The notes beneath the pieces are model-generated. The model saw nothing but the letters and a program-made list of their open reading frames with translations. It did not search any database and was not told the DNA's origin. 64,000 nucleotides of DNA from Phallus indusiatus (lineage: Eukaryota > Basidiomycota > Agaricomycetes > Phallales > Phallaceae), in contig JAQFWX010000006.1 of assembly GCA_027605045.1 (NCBI GenBank), positions 558,001 through 622,000 of the forward strand, given 5' to 3'. This document shows, piece by piece, positions 1-12,349 of the stretch. The position numbers and the translations under genes were made by a program. The first letter of the stretch is position 1; every line of letters starts with the position of its first letter.

Positions 1-1610
1 TCGCCAGTCTGTGCCCAGTCTTCTGCGCAATCTCCCATAGTCCTTTCATGTGAGACGAGGGCACGATTTCATCTTGTAAACCGCTGCAACTCAAATGATA
101 AATCAAAAAATTCTAGAACTTTTCATCCGTTGATTGAACACGCACCTTAACATCAATAAAGCCATATTCGACGGTAGCTTCTGTATCGCTGTAATGTTAT
201 CCCAACGCTGGTGGCATAGGAAAGAGAAGGGAGCCAGAAATGGGATCGCGGCTGGTATCATGTGGTGCTGATATATACACACGCGCACACAGACACACAA
301 AGTTGATGATAGATAGATGAGATACGGTGAATAGGTGGAAGGTTGATGATGTTAACCTACTACTCACCATCGAAAGAAAAGTGTTTTCGAGGATCAGGGC
401 GGTCACGATCTGAGGATTACGCGCGGCAAGATCCAAAGCCACAGCTCCTCCTATAGATTGACCGTAAATAATGATTTTCGGAGTGGGTCCATCGCCGTCT
501 TTGGTGGGGCATCCTAAAATAGGATGTGAAGTCACATAGTCCAATGCTGTCTGATTGGTACGATCAATTCTCGGTCAGAATAAACGTTGATTGGTCGGTG
601 GACAAGTTGGAATCCACAAATTAAAAATTGAGTGTATGGTTTACCTGAGCATCGATACGGAATCCTAATTTACCCGATGAAACAAAAAGTTAGACCATTT
701 GGCAATATTTAAAAAAAATTGTGCCCATAGTACCTTTTTCCGATGGACTACCTTCACTAAGACCATATCTATCATCAAAAAATCAAGAACCAAGTGTTTA
801 AGTGGTGTCTAAAGATCGGCTTATTTTAGTAGAGGAACCCTCACCCTCTGTACGATACCATCAACACGTTGCACCGCAATCTTTTAAGGAAGGCGCTGGC
901 GATAGGGATTCTATGGCCTATGTTTCCGGCATTACCATGGAACATGATTACCGTAGGACGCGCAATACGCTTTACGTTTTGCCAAACCGATGAACACCCC
1001 CAAGAAAAGATAGGAAAAAATAGAAAAAAAGAAAGTTAGCCCAAGAGATTTTTGGAGAACAGGAATGCAAGGCGTACTGCGGTCTCTTTGAAAAAGTCGT
1101 CACTAGAGGTGCCGGATTTCCCGTCTGCGTCTACGTCTGTCATCAATAAATAGCATTTGATTTTGATGTGGTCGATTGTATGTAGTGTGATTTCTTCGTA
1201 AGACAGGCCGTATTTTGCGGGATTATCCACGACTGTAAATGGACAAAGGAGGAAAAACCAAAAAAAAGAATTATTAAATTCAAGAGCGGATAAATAATAT
1301 GAGCAAAGAAGAAGTTCTTGCCAGTACGAGCCCCTGCAGGAAACGAAGGCAGATAAATGATGTAATTTTGACCGAAATATAGTAAACCCGCAACTAAGAG
1401 AACAAAACGAAATCAATTGTCTGAACATATGAAATAGAACGAGAAAAAGAATCACACACATAAGGTAGCCAAACCAACAACGGAAACTGCCGTTCCCTAT
1501 AGGATGAAACAAAACGTCAGAATCAGGATCCACGTCGAAACGCCCAAAGGACTGCCCAAACTTCCACGCACCTTCAAGAATGTATGGTACGATGGCAAGT
1601 AAACCGACAT
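1..1610 (-). CDS. Bem46/ABHD13-like alpha/beta hydrolase (3' end outside window)
   Basis: Serine alpha/beta hydrolase of the Bem46 (ABHD13) family, in fungi a membrane-associated protein linked to polarity; its substrate is unknown. Exons on the minus strand carry the family hallmarks in order: a segment reading [20 protein letters not shown] near 1322-1393, the oxyanion-region motif FHGNAGN near 900-950, [16 protein letters not shown] split by an intron near 750-850, the nucleophile elbow [17 protein letters not shown] near 420-470, and [15 protein letters not shown] with the catalytic Asp near 40-90. Introns between these blocks mostly have clean GT-AG ends and keep frame. One intron (about 1233-1321) is best explained by a GC donor. 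The N-terminus is uncertain: I use the ATG at 1610, but its link to the first conserved exon is not resolved. The catalytic His lies beyond position 1. Family assignment is firm. Confidence 0.85.
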
Positions 1611-3025
1611 AACTACCAATGCACCCGGATAAACCGACCAAAGAAGAAATACGAGAATCCCGGAATCTGCGGGAAGATTTTAGCTATGATATGAATGGGG
1701 GATGTGGCGGAGAGAGTTCAAGTCGCTGTCACCGAAATCGCGTCAATTACTGGTTTTGCGCTTAGTAGTGCCCGTGACACGCCCCCGCCCGTCACAAGTA
1801 TGGCCATCTCGCTACCACTAATACATCTTTGACACCCTTTTCCGCCTTTTCCTAATTATAAGTGATATAGTCCCAGTGTGAGTCAAATTATTCTAACAAG
1901 GACCTGAATTATTCCCCTTAAGTCAAGGGTAATATTATATCTTCATCTTTGTTTCTCGTACCTTGCGCACGTTGAAAATTCTGTGCTTGCCAGTGACTTC
2001 CTCGTTCTCATATAACAGTAAAGCAGAGACTAATTAAACGATGCAGATCAAGCATTTTTGGTACGCGACTTATTGCTGTGAATTCGCCAATTGGTTTGAT
2101 GTTACCTTTGAAGAGGATTCGGTATGACGACAATATATCGGAAGCTTGGGGAGGCTGTGTATTTTGGTGCTTGTGTTTACGCATGACGATCTGAACCTTT
2201 GAGCTATTTTTGGGCGGGGGCTGTAAAAAAGAAACGACAACAACGCACTTCTTTCGAAATTTCCGGCGATTTCCTCTCGGCCGAGTGTATTTGTAAAAGA
2301 AACACTTCCTCCGGAAACCTATGGTGGTTACTATGTTGTGAGATTTCGTTTCCAAACGGGGTTAAATATAAAAAAGTTTCCAAAGACTCTTGTCAAAAAG
2401 GCAAGTCAACATCGCTGTCTGTCTGTTCGCTTTTTCGTCGACGAGCCGAACAGATGATTGATCAAACGTCTATGCAGATTCACATATGTTTTTGGATTTT
2501 CCAATACTGATCTTTTGGCGTGAGCTGGGTTTATGTCACGTTAAGACATGGCATCAAATATAAGATTGTTACGTAATCATCATAACCGTCGACCCCATAA
2601 CATTACATAGCCACTCACCGAGCAACTCACTGCAATCGGTCAGACCTACCACGCCATTGTTATTTAATCCAACATTGATACATGGTTTTTTAGGTTAGGG
2701 CTGTGCGCTTTCCTTTTAAGTGAAAGTGTTGTCATTTTAACTGCTCGTGCATCCCCTTTGACATCTCCCGGTCTGACATATAATTTTCTTTTTTCTAATC
2801 CAGCGGAAAATTATGGTTCATAATTCTAAAAAAATCGAAATTATCATGATGATGGTTCTGATTCAGTAGCGTTCTCATTGCCCCCTGCTGTGCAAATCCT
2901 GTAAGCTTAGAAATGACTTCACTTCCGAAAACTATCTCTCATCTGGAACCCTGATGTCGAATCTAGATACATCATACAGCCTCTTTTTTTCAATCCATAT
3001 AGATTCCCGCAAAGTCTATCGGGGG
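1611..3025. other. Intergenic region
   Basis: About 1.4 kb between the divergently oriented hydrolase and zinc-finger genes. Short reading frames here have no recognisable domains and no codon pattern that persuades me. It presumably holds both promoters. I see no repeat or RNA gene. Confidence 0.5.
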
Positions 3026-3034
3026 TATATATAA
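3026..3034 (+). promoter_or_regulatory. TATA box of the plus-strand zinc-finger gene
   Basis: TATATATAA lies 167 bp before the start codon at 3201. The paralogue on the other strand has a TATA-like element about 180 bp before its own start, so position and spacing are conserved between the two copies. Confidence 0.5.
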
Positions 3035-3200
3035 GATGATCATCAATCCTCAAAGGTGTCAAACTTGCAACACACGGGCATTCACCAGCTGAACTGCGAA
3101 AAACGACTCTTTGTACCGTGTTAACCCGTTACCGAGACTCCTACTACGCCTCAACCGCTAACCGAGAATCTCCATAATTTCTCTTCTCCCTTCCCAATCA

Positions 3201-4142
3201 ATGTCGTCTTCTCACCACCATTATTATTCTTCGTCGTCAAGCTCATCACGAAATATTCCATCTGATGATGCTCAACTCCCCCCTTTACGCACTGTCTTGG
3301 GCGGTGAGTCCTCGTCTCGTACCGGTTCATAAACTCTTGAACACGGTCTTTTCATTTCATTATTCTCTTTACTCATTCACCATTATGAACGTAGATCAAC
3401 TTGCGCTTCCCGTTCACGAATCACGATATTCATCGGCAGGGCCGTATGAATCTCATACATCTCGCAGGGATTCAGGGTCTGCATCTGTAAGTCGCATTTT
3501 GGTGTTTATGACCTCTCTTTTCACGTCTTCTTTCAATACTTTTCTCCCTTGTTGACTGACGTTGACATGTGTCTTGTTATAGGGAGGGTACTATGCTTCG
3601 CACCCAATGTCGTCGTCAAGCACGGGAGGGTACCGTAGTTCATATGGATATCATCACTGTGACGTCGACCCGACACATCACCACGGCCAAATGAACAAAG
3701 AAGATGTCAAAAAGTACGTTTGTACTTGGGATGGGTGTGGGAAACGGTTTGAGAGACAGGCAAGTTATTATTATGGAGTCTTCTTCTCATCTATCACAAA
3801 ACTGATTACTTTTTCATTCTTCTTTCTAGAATGCGCTTGATGTGAGTTTTTATTGCCAATTCTGGTCAATGTCCATCAGACTGACTCTTTGAGCAAAGAC
3901 CCATATGAATATTCATACAGATTCGAAACGTGAGTGACTAATAATAAATCTAATGAATGAACTGATCGAATTTTCTATCATTAGCTTTCCAGTGTCCAGT
4001 TTGTGGAAAAGTTTTTAATGTACGCTCCAATATGCGACGTCATCTTCTGACACACAAAGACTACATCGACCCAAGCGTAGACGTCTATGGTGATATACCC
4101 TATTCGAAACCGACCTCATCGGGTTATTACTCTTCGAGATAA
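3201..4142 (+). CDS. C2H2 zinc-finger protein A, 190 aa, six exons with a 12-nt microexon
   Basis: Probable nuclear DNA-binding protein. Exons: 3201-3303, 3395-3486, 3583-3759, 3830-3841, 3899-3929, 3985-4142; the lengths sum to 573 nt with no internal stop. The N-terminal half is low complexity (Ser/His/Tyr rich). Finger 1 uses C112, C117, H130, H134 (C-x4-C-x12-H-x3-H). Finger 2 uses C142, C145, H158, H162 (C-x2-C-x12-H-x3-H) and contains NVRSNMRRH. The four-residue microexon NALD sits in the finger 1 helix, between its Cys pair and its His pair. The intron before it starts with GC (GCAAGT) rather than GT. The start ATG is the first in frame and is matched by the paralogue at 6753-7636. Target genes are unknown. 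Confidence 0.9.
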
Positions 4143-6752
4143 TTATAATATAGGACAGGATTAATGAATTCCTAGACTTGACAGCGAATGAAATAATTAT
4201 ACCCTTTGTACTACAATCTGCATTTATTGCATATTTAGAAACGTGTTTTCATTCCTCCATACCATCCATATACTATTTCGCATTTTTGGGTCTGTCTAAT
4301 CCCTGTACCATTTTAATGATATCCTTTTTTTTATTTGCTTTTTTTTTTGGCGTACGTTGGAGCGATGATTTTGTTCTCCGCGGGCAGTATGCTTCTATGG
4401 CCATAGCGAGCCACTTCAGCTGGCAATTGACTGCAGTTGAATACTAGCGGATATATTATTTACAAACACATGTCTGGCAATATACGTGCTCTGGAGGCGA
4501 AACTTATGTAATGATTTATATCTGTAAACCAAGATTACGACCGCTTATAAGGCCACATGAGTGATGGAGAGCTCTCATGTTACAACCGCGTTATCGCATT
4601 AAACATCACGCATCGACGGCGTGCAGGGTATGATTACCCTTCATGCTCCGCGAATAAACGCATATGTAATACCAAAATGATTTGTGTATATATAACATAA
4701 CGTATCACCAGACCGGAAGTCCACATCCTCCAAAAACCTGTTCAGGGGTGCCTCAAAAGTTTTTGGAGCTGGGGAAAGGCGGCTTGCTCAACGCCGTGAT
4801 CGTTGATTGGGTGCAGCTGCCCAGCCGACAGTGGGGAGGGGTGTAAAGAAAAAAGCTGATTAATACTCTTGGTATGTACCCAATATATTACATCTTCATC
4901 TTCCTCTTCCTCTTCATCACCGGTACTGTATTAATCAAATCGGGATAATAACATGTCATCTTCAATTAGTAATATGTATGTAGTGATGTCCGTCCGTACG
5001 CCGTTCATTATCCTTTTAGTTTGTAAAGTATTGCAATGGATGTTTCTCAACGTGATAATTTATTAGCATGGCAATCTCATAGTGTGCATATAACAATTCC
5101 GCCACACACAGCGCCGAGAGCCAACACGAATTGCTTCCGAATACCATCCGCAGAATTTACAGATCTGCGCCCCTTCATTATCAATAATAATGTCCATAGG
5201 GGTCTGTGACGCGGGATGTCCAATACTATATACAGGTGAGATCTTAATTATTGGATTTAATGATAATGGATATTACTTGTAATTTCTCACACAAAGGCTG
5301 GCAGGTTGCAGAACTTGAACTTCCGTTGAACGGGCAAATCACGTCGATGACGATGAAAAAGCCAATCGTGCAATCATGAAAATTCGATCGAACCAGCCAA
5401 GCCAAGGATTTCAGAAATCAATATCAATACATTATATAGATCAAAATATCAAATAGATCCTCAATTGCAAATCCAATTGAAAACTTGACATTCTTCTCAA
5501 ATTCTTGTCTGTCTGTCAAATGACACTGGGGATCTGGATCCGTGGACTTTACTTTCAAGTTTCGAGAATTCTTTACGCTTATGACAGCATTTCAATTAGT
5601 TTGCATCTGATTTCGACTTCTCTGTCAAACACATACTTATGTGTACTTATATATTAATGGAATTAATCACTTATTTATTATCCTCACTGGAAAAATGGAT
5701 GGGAGCATGACGGCAGCGACTGGTTGGCTCTCCCGCTCCCACTGGTATTGTGGAAACAGCCTCACATGAATTCCCCGTAATTGTAGCGCCTGGTACCACC
5801 ATCACGGAGAATATACAGATATCGATGTCCCTGAAGAGCTTTTTGGAGGGCCAAGATGATATGTATGTATGTCATTGTGAAATTGTGACTGGCTGGCATT
5901 GATGGATGTACATACTTGAATGTAGTTACAATGTAGGGACGGGGATCCGACAGGTGAACAACCGTCAGTGACGCCACTCCTTCCTTACTTGTATGACCGT
6001 TGCATCTGATTCAAGGGGTGCGTAGTGTTTAGCAGTGAGTCTAGTGAGATTCTGCCAGTCACAGATATATATGTATGTGTGTATGCGTGTGTATGTGCGT
6101 ACATAGATGGAGATTCTCCGGATCTAGTCTTGTAATATTTGATAAAGCAAGTTAATGTCAACAGTAAAACTAGACAGACAACTCTACATCACAATTTAGG
6201 CAGCTCGCGCCTTTGAGGAACGAACAAACTATGTATATGATATACATCATACATGTATTTCAAATAAACAAAACCAACTGTTGACGGAGACTTCCCTTTT
6301 CAACTTCTTTGTTCCTTCGTTTGTTGTCCGTTAAAGCGCGCATTTATTAAATAAGGTTTGGTTGTCGGCGGACAGTACTGAGGGGTATCAAGGCAGGGTC
6401 GTTGCGACACGAGACGAGTTACAATATAATTGATTTTTTTATATTTATTTATTTTTAAGCTACATGGGTTAAATAAATAATAAATATGAAATTTCCAAAA
6501 ATAAAAAAATACACTTTGAGGAGGATGGATGCAAGAGTATGTGGTTACGATACACAAGGAAACAAAACCGAAGGCAAAAACGGAAAGAAAAAAAAACGTA
6601 AGGAACGAAGTGAAATATTGGGAAAAAGAAAACAGAGTCGTATGATAATAGCTACAGCTTCAATTTGATATAAAACATAAAATATAGAATCAGAGGAAAG
6701 AGAGGGCGGTGTCTTTTGCAAAAAGCGAGGAGAGTATCATCATAAATCGGGT
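4143..6752. other. 2.6-kb convergent intergenic region
   Basis: Space between the 3' ends of the two zinc-finger paralogues. It is AT-rich, with a TG-rich microsatellite-like stretch at about 6066-6108 and a pyrimidine run at about 4890-4925. Reading frames here are short and without recognisable motifs, so I call no gene. Confidence 0.5.
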
Positions 6753-7636
6753 TTAACGCGAACCATGGGAACGCCCTCTTGATGATCCTTGTGGATAGGC
6801 ATATCCACTTTTTGGCGATCCATCTTCGTCCATCGTATCAGTACCCGGCTGATACTCCTTGTGCGTTAAGAGATGACGACGCATGTTGGAGCGAACATTG
6901 AAGGCCTTTCCGCAGTCGCTAACGGGACAGACAAATGCTAAAGTGGTAATCTTTAGAGAATTGTTAAAGAGACAATAAGGACATTTTACTTACGCTTTGA
7001 GTCGGTATGGATGTTCATATGAGTCTAATTAAGAAGATTAGGTCAAAATATTATGATCGAAAAGAAATCAAAACTTGCATCCAAAGCATTCTAAATAAAG
7101 GGAGATTAAACACGGGAAATGTTGAGAAGGTTCGTTCGTTTCATCTTACCTGACGTTCAAAACGCTTATCACAACCTGGCCAATTGCACGCGTATTTTCT
7201 TGTAGACAGGCGTTCTTTGGATAATAAAGGGCTTGGTGTTTTGTTCTCCGAGGATCGATCGTCGTAAGACTGGTAGGATGAGCCTGAGGAACTGGCATAT
7301 CCGCTTGAGTAATTACCACTATTGCGGCGGGAGTCATAGCCCTGACAAATACAGAAATGTCAAAAAAGGGGGGAAAGAGATGAAAACCAAACGCACTGAA
7401 GAGTGGGCGTAGTAATTGTCATAGGCGTGTCTGCTGTGACTGTGGACACGAACTGGGAGGTCTAACTGGTCTACAAAATAGAGTGTAAATGAGTGAGTGG
7501 ACATTGAGAGGGAAGAAAAGGGTAGCCTACCACCTAGAACACTGCGTAATGATGGCAGAACTTGAGCGTTGCCACCGTATGAATGAGCATTCGTTTGAAG
7601 ACCAGACATCGAATAACAATACGGAGCGGCAGACAT
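6753..7636 (-). CDS. C2H2 zinc-finger protein B, 199 aa, paralogue of protein A
   Basis: Exons on the minus strand: 7636-7531, 7470-7397, 7341-7150, 7090-7079, 7024-6994, 6937-6753 (600 nt, open throughout). Intron positions and phases match protein A exactly, including the 12-nt microexon NALD. Both proteins have 124 residues before the microexon. Finger 1 is C112-x4-C117 with H130 and H134. Finger 2 is C142-x4-C147 with H160 and H164, so it has two more residues between its Cys than protein A. The N-terminal 124 residues are diverged Ser/Tyr/Gly-rich sequence, retaining the short motif pairs PSLRSVLG here and PPLRTVLG in A, then DQLxLPV in both. Here the intron after the microexon, not the one before it, has the GC donor. 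Confidence 0.9.
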
Positions 7637-7816
7637 TACGAATATGGATAGAAAGAGAAAACACGAAAGATCAAAACAAAAAAGGGAGAGAAAGAAAGAG
7701 GAGAGAGGGAGAGAACAAGAGTGTTGTTTCGTTGGTTTCACGGCGGTACGGATGGAGGGGAAGGTATGTAACCACAACTAAATGCGAGTGAATCCCCCCC
7801 ATGGTCTTTCGTTGGC

Positions 7817-7826
7817 TTTATATATT
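7817..7826 (-). promoter_or_regulatory. TATA-like element of zinc-finger gene B
   Basis: Read on the minus strand the sequence is AATATATAAA, about 180 bp before the ATG at 7636. This matches the spacing of the TATA element of gene A. Confidence 0.45.
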
Positions 7827-9384
7827 AAAAATCTTTTTTTGTTTGGAAAACACGATTTTCAGGTTCTCTACCCGACCCTTAGGGGTCATCTCACGCCGTC
7901 CGTTTCCTTTTATACTTCAAAAGTGCCCGGCCATTTGAGGAGCTAATTGAGACGGAATAAATACACTTAAAATAATCAAAGTTAATCAGTATTGTGAGGC
8001 ATATGATTTTTGAAACCATTTCATGTAGTTTCAAACGCAAAATCGCCAAGCTCAAGATCTTCGAAAGTTTGAGATATATACTCTCTTCCTCCCTCTCTCT
8101 CCCTTTCTTTTTTTACTTATCCAACAGTCCCTCTAACCTCCAGGCATCAGACCGATTTCCTGTGCTTCTTAAGCGGCAGGCTTTAGCCGAGATTCATTTT
8201 GCGATTGATTTTCGGGGTGGATGCCCGTCATGTTGTTTACGTTAAACCCTCGGAGGCGGACAAAAGAGCGGAGGGGAAAAACTGCGGATGGAAATATGGT
8301 CACTGGCAACACAGTACACTGACAAAGGTAAATTACCAAGTGGAAATAATGTATTATGATCAGTTGATAAGATAATAAAACGTGATTTTTCTTTGGATGG
8401 TGCGTATTACTCTGAAACACCCAAGGCCCATCAACGAAAGACAGCACCCGCACTCTTCCGCACCCCGGCTTGCAGAGAGTTTAAAAAGGAACCTTTTGTT
8501 TATATTTGGATTAGCGGGCGACTTAACAGATTGTTCGGACTTGAGGGGGTCCGGATCGTAATTTTCAGGGCTCACAGGCCGCTTCAAGGAGATTTCATCG
8601 CCATGCCATGCTTATTGTAACGATCGTCTATAATGGCCTGTAGCCTGTGTCTGTGTCTGCATAACCTGAATCCTGCGTCCTGTGCTCTGTGCTTGTGTTC
8701 CTCTATAATTGTACTTTTCCTCGCCATAATTGTATTATCGTTTATGCCATCAGGTTGTTCAGGAACCTATGAGGCTGGAAGTTTTGTCATCATTGTCTCA
8801 TTCCCGAGGAAAATCCAAACACTGGAATGTATTCCGGGGCTTCTTCATCACATATTTTACGTGATGCATATGCGTATGTACTCATAATCACGCTCCACTA
8901 GATACATACTACACGCCGAAGACTGGTCAAACAGAAATAATTACATACACACTTCCTACAGATCGGTCTTTGTTGGGAAACCTTGTGAGACATGGGCCCG
9001 ATACGGATTATAAATGTCCATCATGGATAACAGAAGGTAAAACTAGGTAAAAGCACCGAAATGTCGATTTGGATGAGATTTCGGCTCTAATTTGTTCCGC
9101 CATCACCATCACAGATACAATAGATTCGCAATATACGGTTTGTATTGTCCCCAAGTCCCCTCCAGATTGTGGAGTCCGAATCGAGCCCGTAAAAGATGTT
9201 TATTTCCAGAATTAGAGAAAAGATTCTATGTATGTATGTCCATGCAGAGAGAGCTCTTGAGATAATGTGCTTGGGGGACTGGCTTGGACCCTGGCCGGAT
9301 AATGGACGTATGTATGACGTCTTGTATCTGTATTGAACAGGATTCGCACCGAAGCCAGGCCAGACCTTGGCTTGACAAACTGGT
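7827..9384. other. Intergenic region, nothing recognised
   Basis: Contains CT-rich runs near 8085-8115 and several short reading frames on both strands without domain features. The part next to 9385 is presumably the 3' untranslated region of the following minus-strand gene. Confidence 0.45.
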
Positions 9385-10591
9385 TTAAGCATTTGAGTTA
9401 TTGTGTTGTGCCCAACTTTCCCAGATGGCTCGTTGTGCTTCTTTTGTCATTCCCATACGTCCTCTCCATTGGAACTTGTTAGGCAAGTCGGATATTGACA
9501 AAGATGTTTCAGGCGGGGACGTCCCAATTACTTCAAGTGATTGGACATAATGATTTACAAGGCCGGGCAAATCGTTCGCGTGGAGATTTCCGTACCAGTC
9601 ACCATAAGGGAATACTATTAAATTAGGGGCATTCCTTGGGAGTCATTTAGGTAAAAAAACATTAGACATGACTGCCAACGACTGCATACCTGTGTCCTCC
9701 AACATGTCCAACACGAGCTAATCGGGGCCGACCTAGGTCATCTAATAGCAAGTTCCGTTTCGTGAGTTCGCTTTCTAAGGCATCTGCCAAATCGCCCCCT
9801 CGGATACCGCATCTGCAATCTCGACGGGCATGGCAGCAAATATAGAAATAAGGACCTTTATGACGAGTGCGTGACTCAACGGGATAGAATGCAGACCGGG
9901 TGCCATGATGATCGGTTAATTCAAGATCGACCCCTGGCCCGAGATGCATTATGTTATAATTACGCTCGTCATTGTCGCCGTTGAAAATCGACAGAATGGC
10001 TTCCGGTGCTATGGTAGATAAATCTACACGCCTACAGATGTCTTGGTGAGATTCGAGAAGGTTGGCTCTGGACTGTGTCGACCCGTTCTTCATCCAAAGG
10101 GTTCCACTGTGTACAACAAGTTCGTGATCAATTGGTGGATCAGTTGGCCGTAAGGATTGTGGCGAATCTAGACTCAGGCTCGGGCTCGGACTCGAACTTG
10201 AACTAGTTGGACTGGTTGGCGTCCAGCAAATATTGACTAATGCATTGTGCTTTGCCACGAGATTCTCCTTGAGGAGGAGGTACAGTGGGAATGTAAAGGT
10301 CTTGGGCCAGTCTTCAGGGGCTTGGTGGGTATGTAAGAAAAGATAGGATATATGGTATGGAACCGTTCCGGCGAGGGGTTGTGTTCGAGGTGGCCGTTGC
10401 GGCAGATGGGACTCACGCGAGTCAGACGAATAGGTGGTATAAAACGCCGGTGGTATGTGGATCTGGGGACGGCGAGGTGGTGATGATGACAATGATGATC
10501 TTAATAATGATGATAACGATAAGACATTGATGTTGTTGAAAAAGGAAGATGGATTTGATCTGAATTTACAGCGTGAATATTGCGATTGCAT
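9385..10591 (-). CDS. Sucrase/ferredoxin-like protein (Apd1/Aim32-type), 382 aa
   Basis: Member of the sucraseferredoxin-like family, thioredoxin-fold proteins that bind a [2Fe-2S] cluster; Aim32 acts in mitochondria and Apd1 in the cytosol of yeast. Two exons, 10591-9673 and 9614-9385, joined in phase by a 58-bp intron (1149 nt in total). The family signatures are clear: CCHARRDCRCG (cluster Cys), HVGGHRYA (conserved His pair), then FPYGDWYGNL in exon 2. The first 60 residues are rich in Ser, Arg and Leu and could be a mitochondrial presequence. A low-complexity Ser/Pro stretch lies around residues 125-145. The donor chosen (GTCATG) is weak, but it is the only one nearby that keeps frame into the conserved second exon. 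Apd1 and Aim32 paralogues cannot be told apart with certainty here. Confidence 0.85.
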
Positions 10592-12349
10592 GGATGCAAT
10601 AGGAAGATGGCCTGCGTCATCGATCGTTTATCACGTGGCCTTCAGCTCCAAATTTGGCGCCCATAAAAGCCCTCAGTCCGCTTTGTCAGCGATTAGCTTT
10701 GTCATTCCGACACTCCCCAGTTGTCTAGCTGTTTGGGTATTCGTTAAAGAGAACACAAAAAACCTGTTTAATTGTACATACATCACGAAGGGCGGAGTCA
10801 CGGTGGAACTGGTCTCCTTGTATCTTTGAATATGATTGATGAGACACTCTGACTGTCTGACCACTGCCCTAACCGCTTTCTTTCTGACTCTGCAGCTTTT
10901 TTTCTCATCCAGTACTGCATGTCATCAATGAACCAATGGCTAAGACCGCCGCTTTAGTTTGCGAGCAAACTCAGGCATGTGGTCGCAACCCTCTGGACGA
11001 AAAAATTTCCATCTCCTACACATCTCGCGTTCACATTTTTGGTAGACCGATTGTCCAGTTCCAGGATTCGCATATTCGTTCAGGATTGGGACGTAGCTCT
11101 ACATGCTTCCCAACATGACACAAGGTTTCCCGTGACCGCGAGCAACAGGTGTCCGCAAGGTGATCACTCCATCTTAGTTCGCTAAATCATTTCCAGTAAC
11201 CCAACTTACCCATGGTACCCTCCTTTTCTAATGTAACTAACATCACTATTGCAATCCCTCGAGCGTAAATGGATAAATGATGCGGGAAGCTTCCGCGCGC
11301 TATTGTGGGTGACCCTTTTTACTGGTACTTGATACACTCCTTGTTTCCGATAATCGTTGATACAATACGTATCGATACATCCCGCGATTCATCACTTAAA
11401 GTTATAGTGTATTCCCATTTTCCGGACCTATCTTAACTGTTGGAAAAAAAAAAACGAATCCGCGTATGCATATAGTTTTTCAACATTATAATTATCTTTC
11501 AGCGCTGATATATCATTACAGTTTTGGTCTTTCCCCATAGGTTTATGGTCTGATGCCAGCACTTTGACATCCCCGCTTTATGCCTTTCTGTCCTTTTAAA
11601 GGTACCAAAACCACCCAAGTGTAGACGCCACCCCGTATTAAGCTTTTTGGATCTTGACGCTCATTACTAGCTGCTTGTATAGATTCAATTTCAAGCGATC
11701 CTTATGATAATGACGACCGGACATATACACATATGACAGATCTTCAACACTAATAACAGAAATATGTTCGGTATTTGTACTTTATGTCAAAACTTGTACT
11801 ATGTAAGCACTCTTTCAGTCTTCTCGTTGTTATCCACTTTATGAAAGTCTGGCACCAGACCTTTTTTTTAGTAGGCGCATAATACAATCTATTCTCTTTT
11901 GTCAATACCATAATCCTACACATTTTTTTTTGGTAAACAGGTTGGGCGAACGTGGTTGAATTCCCGTTTCATCCAATTAATTTCTTTTCCTTGGTTGCTT
12001 TTACCTCTGGGCTTGGAGAACAATCATTAAACTATCGAATGCACAAGTCTCTAGAAGAGCGGTCTATTATGAATCTATTGTGGATACAGACAACAATCAA
12101 TTATGTAAAGTCGGGTACACAAAAGTACGAGAACATAGGTCACCGTTCACCGCTCAGAATTGTCCGGTGTACATATGTCCTGCCAAGATTCCTTGCAGAT
12201 GAAAGAAAGGCAGCGGAGAAAGAAGTCAGAGAGGCTGGTACATGTAACGCGCACTGAATCGGTGAATGATGGATGTTCGACTTCCCAATGTTATACAAAT
12301 CATATTCGTTTCTTTCCACAGACTACATTTGTCGAATTTTATCTCGATC
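10592..12349. other. Intergenic region, no gene called
   Basis: About 1.75 kb between the ferredoxin-like gene and the first NLR. Reading frames are short and overlap on both strands without motifs. A (GAT/GATAAT)-like run at 10490-10530 belongs to the 5' coding part of the neighbouring gene. Confidence 0.45.
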
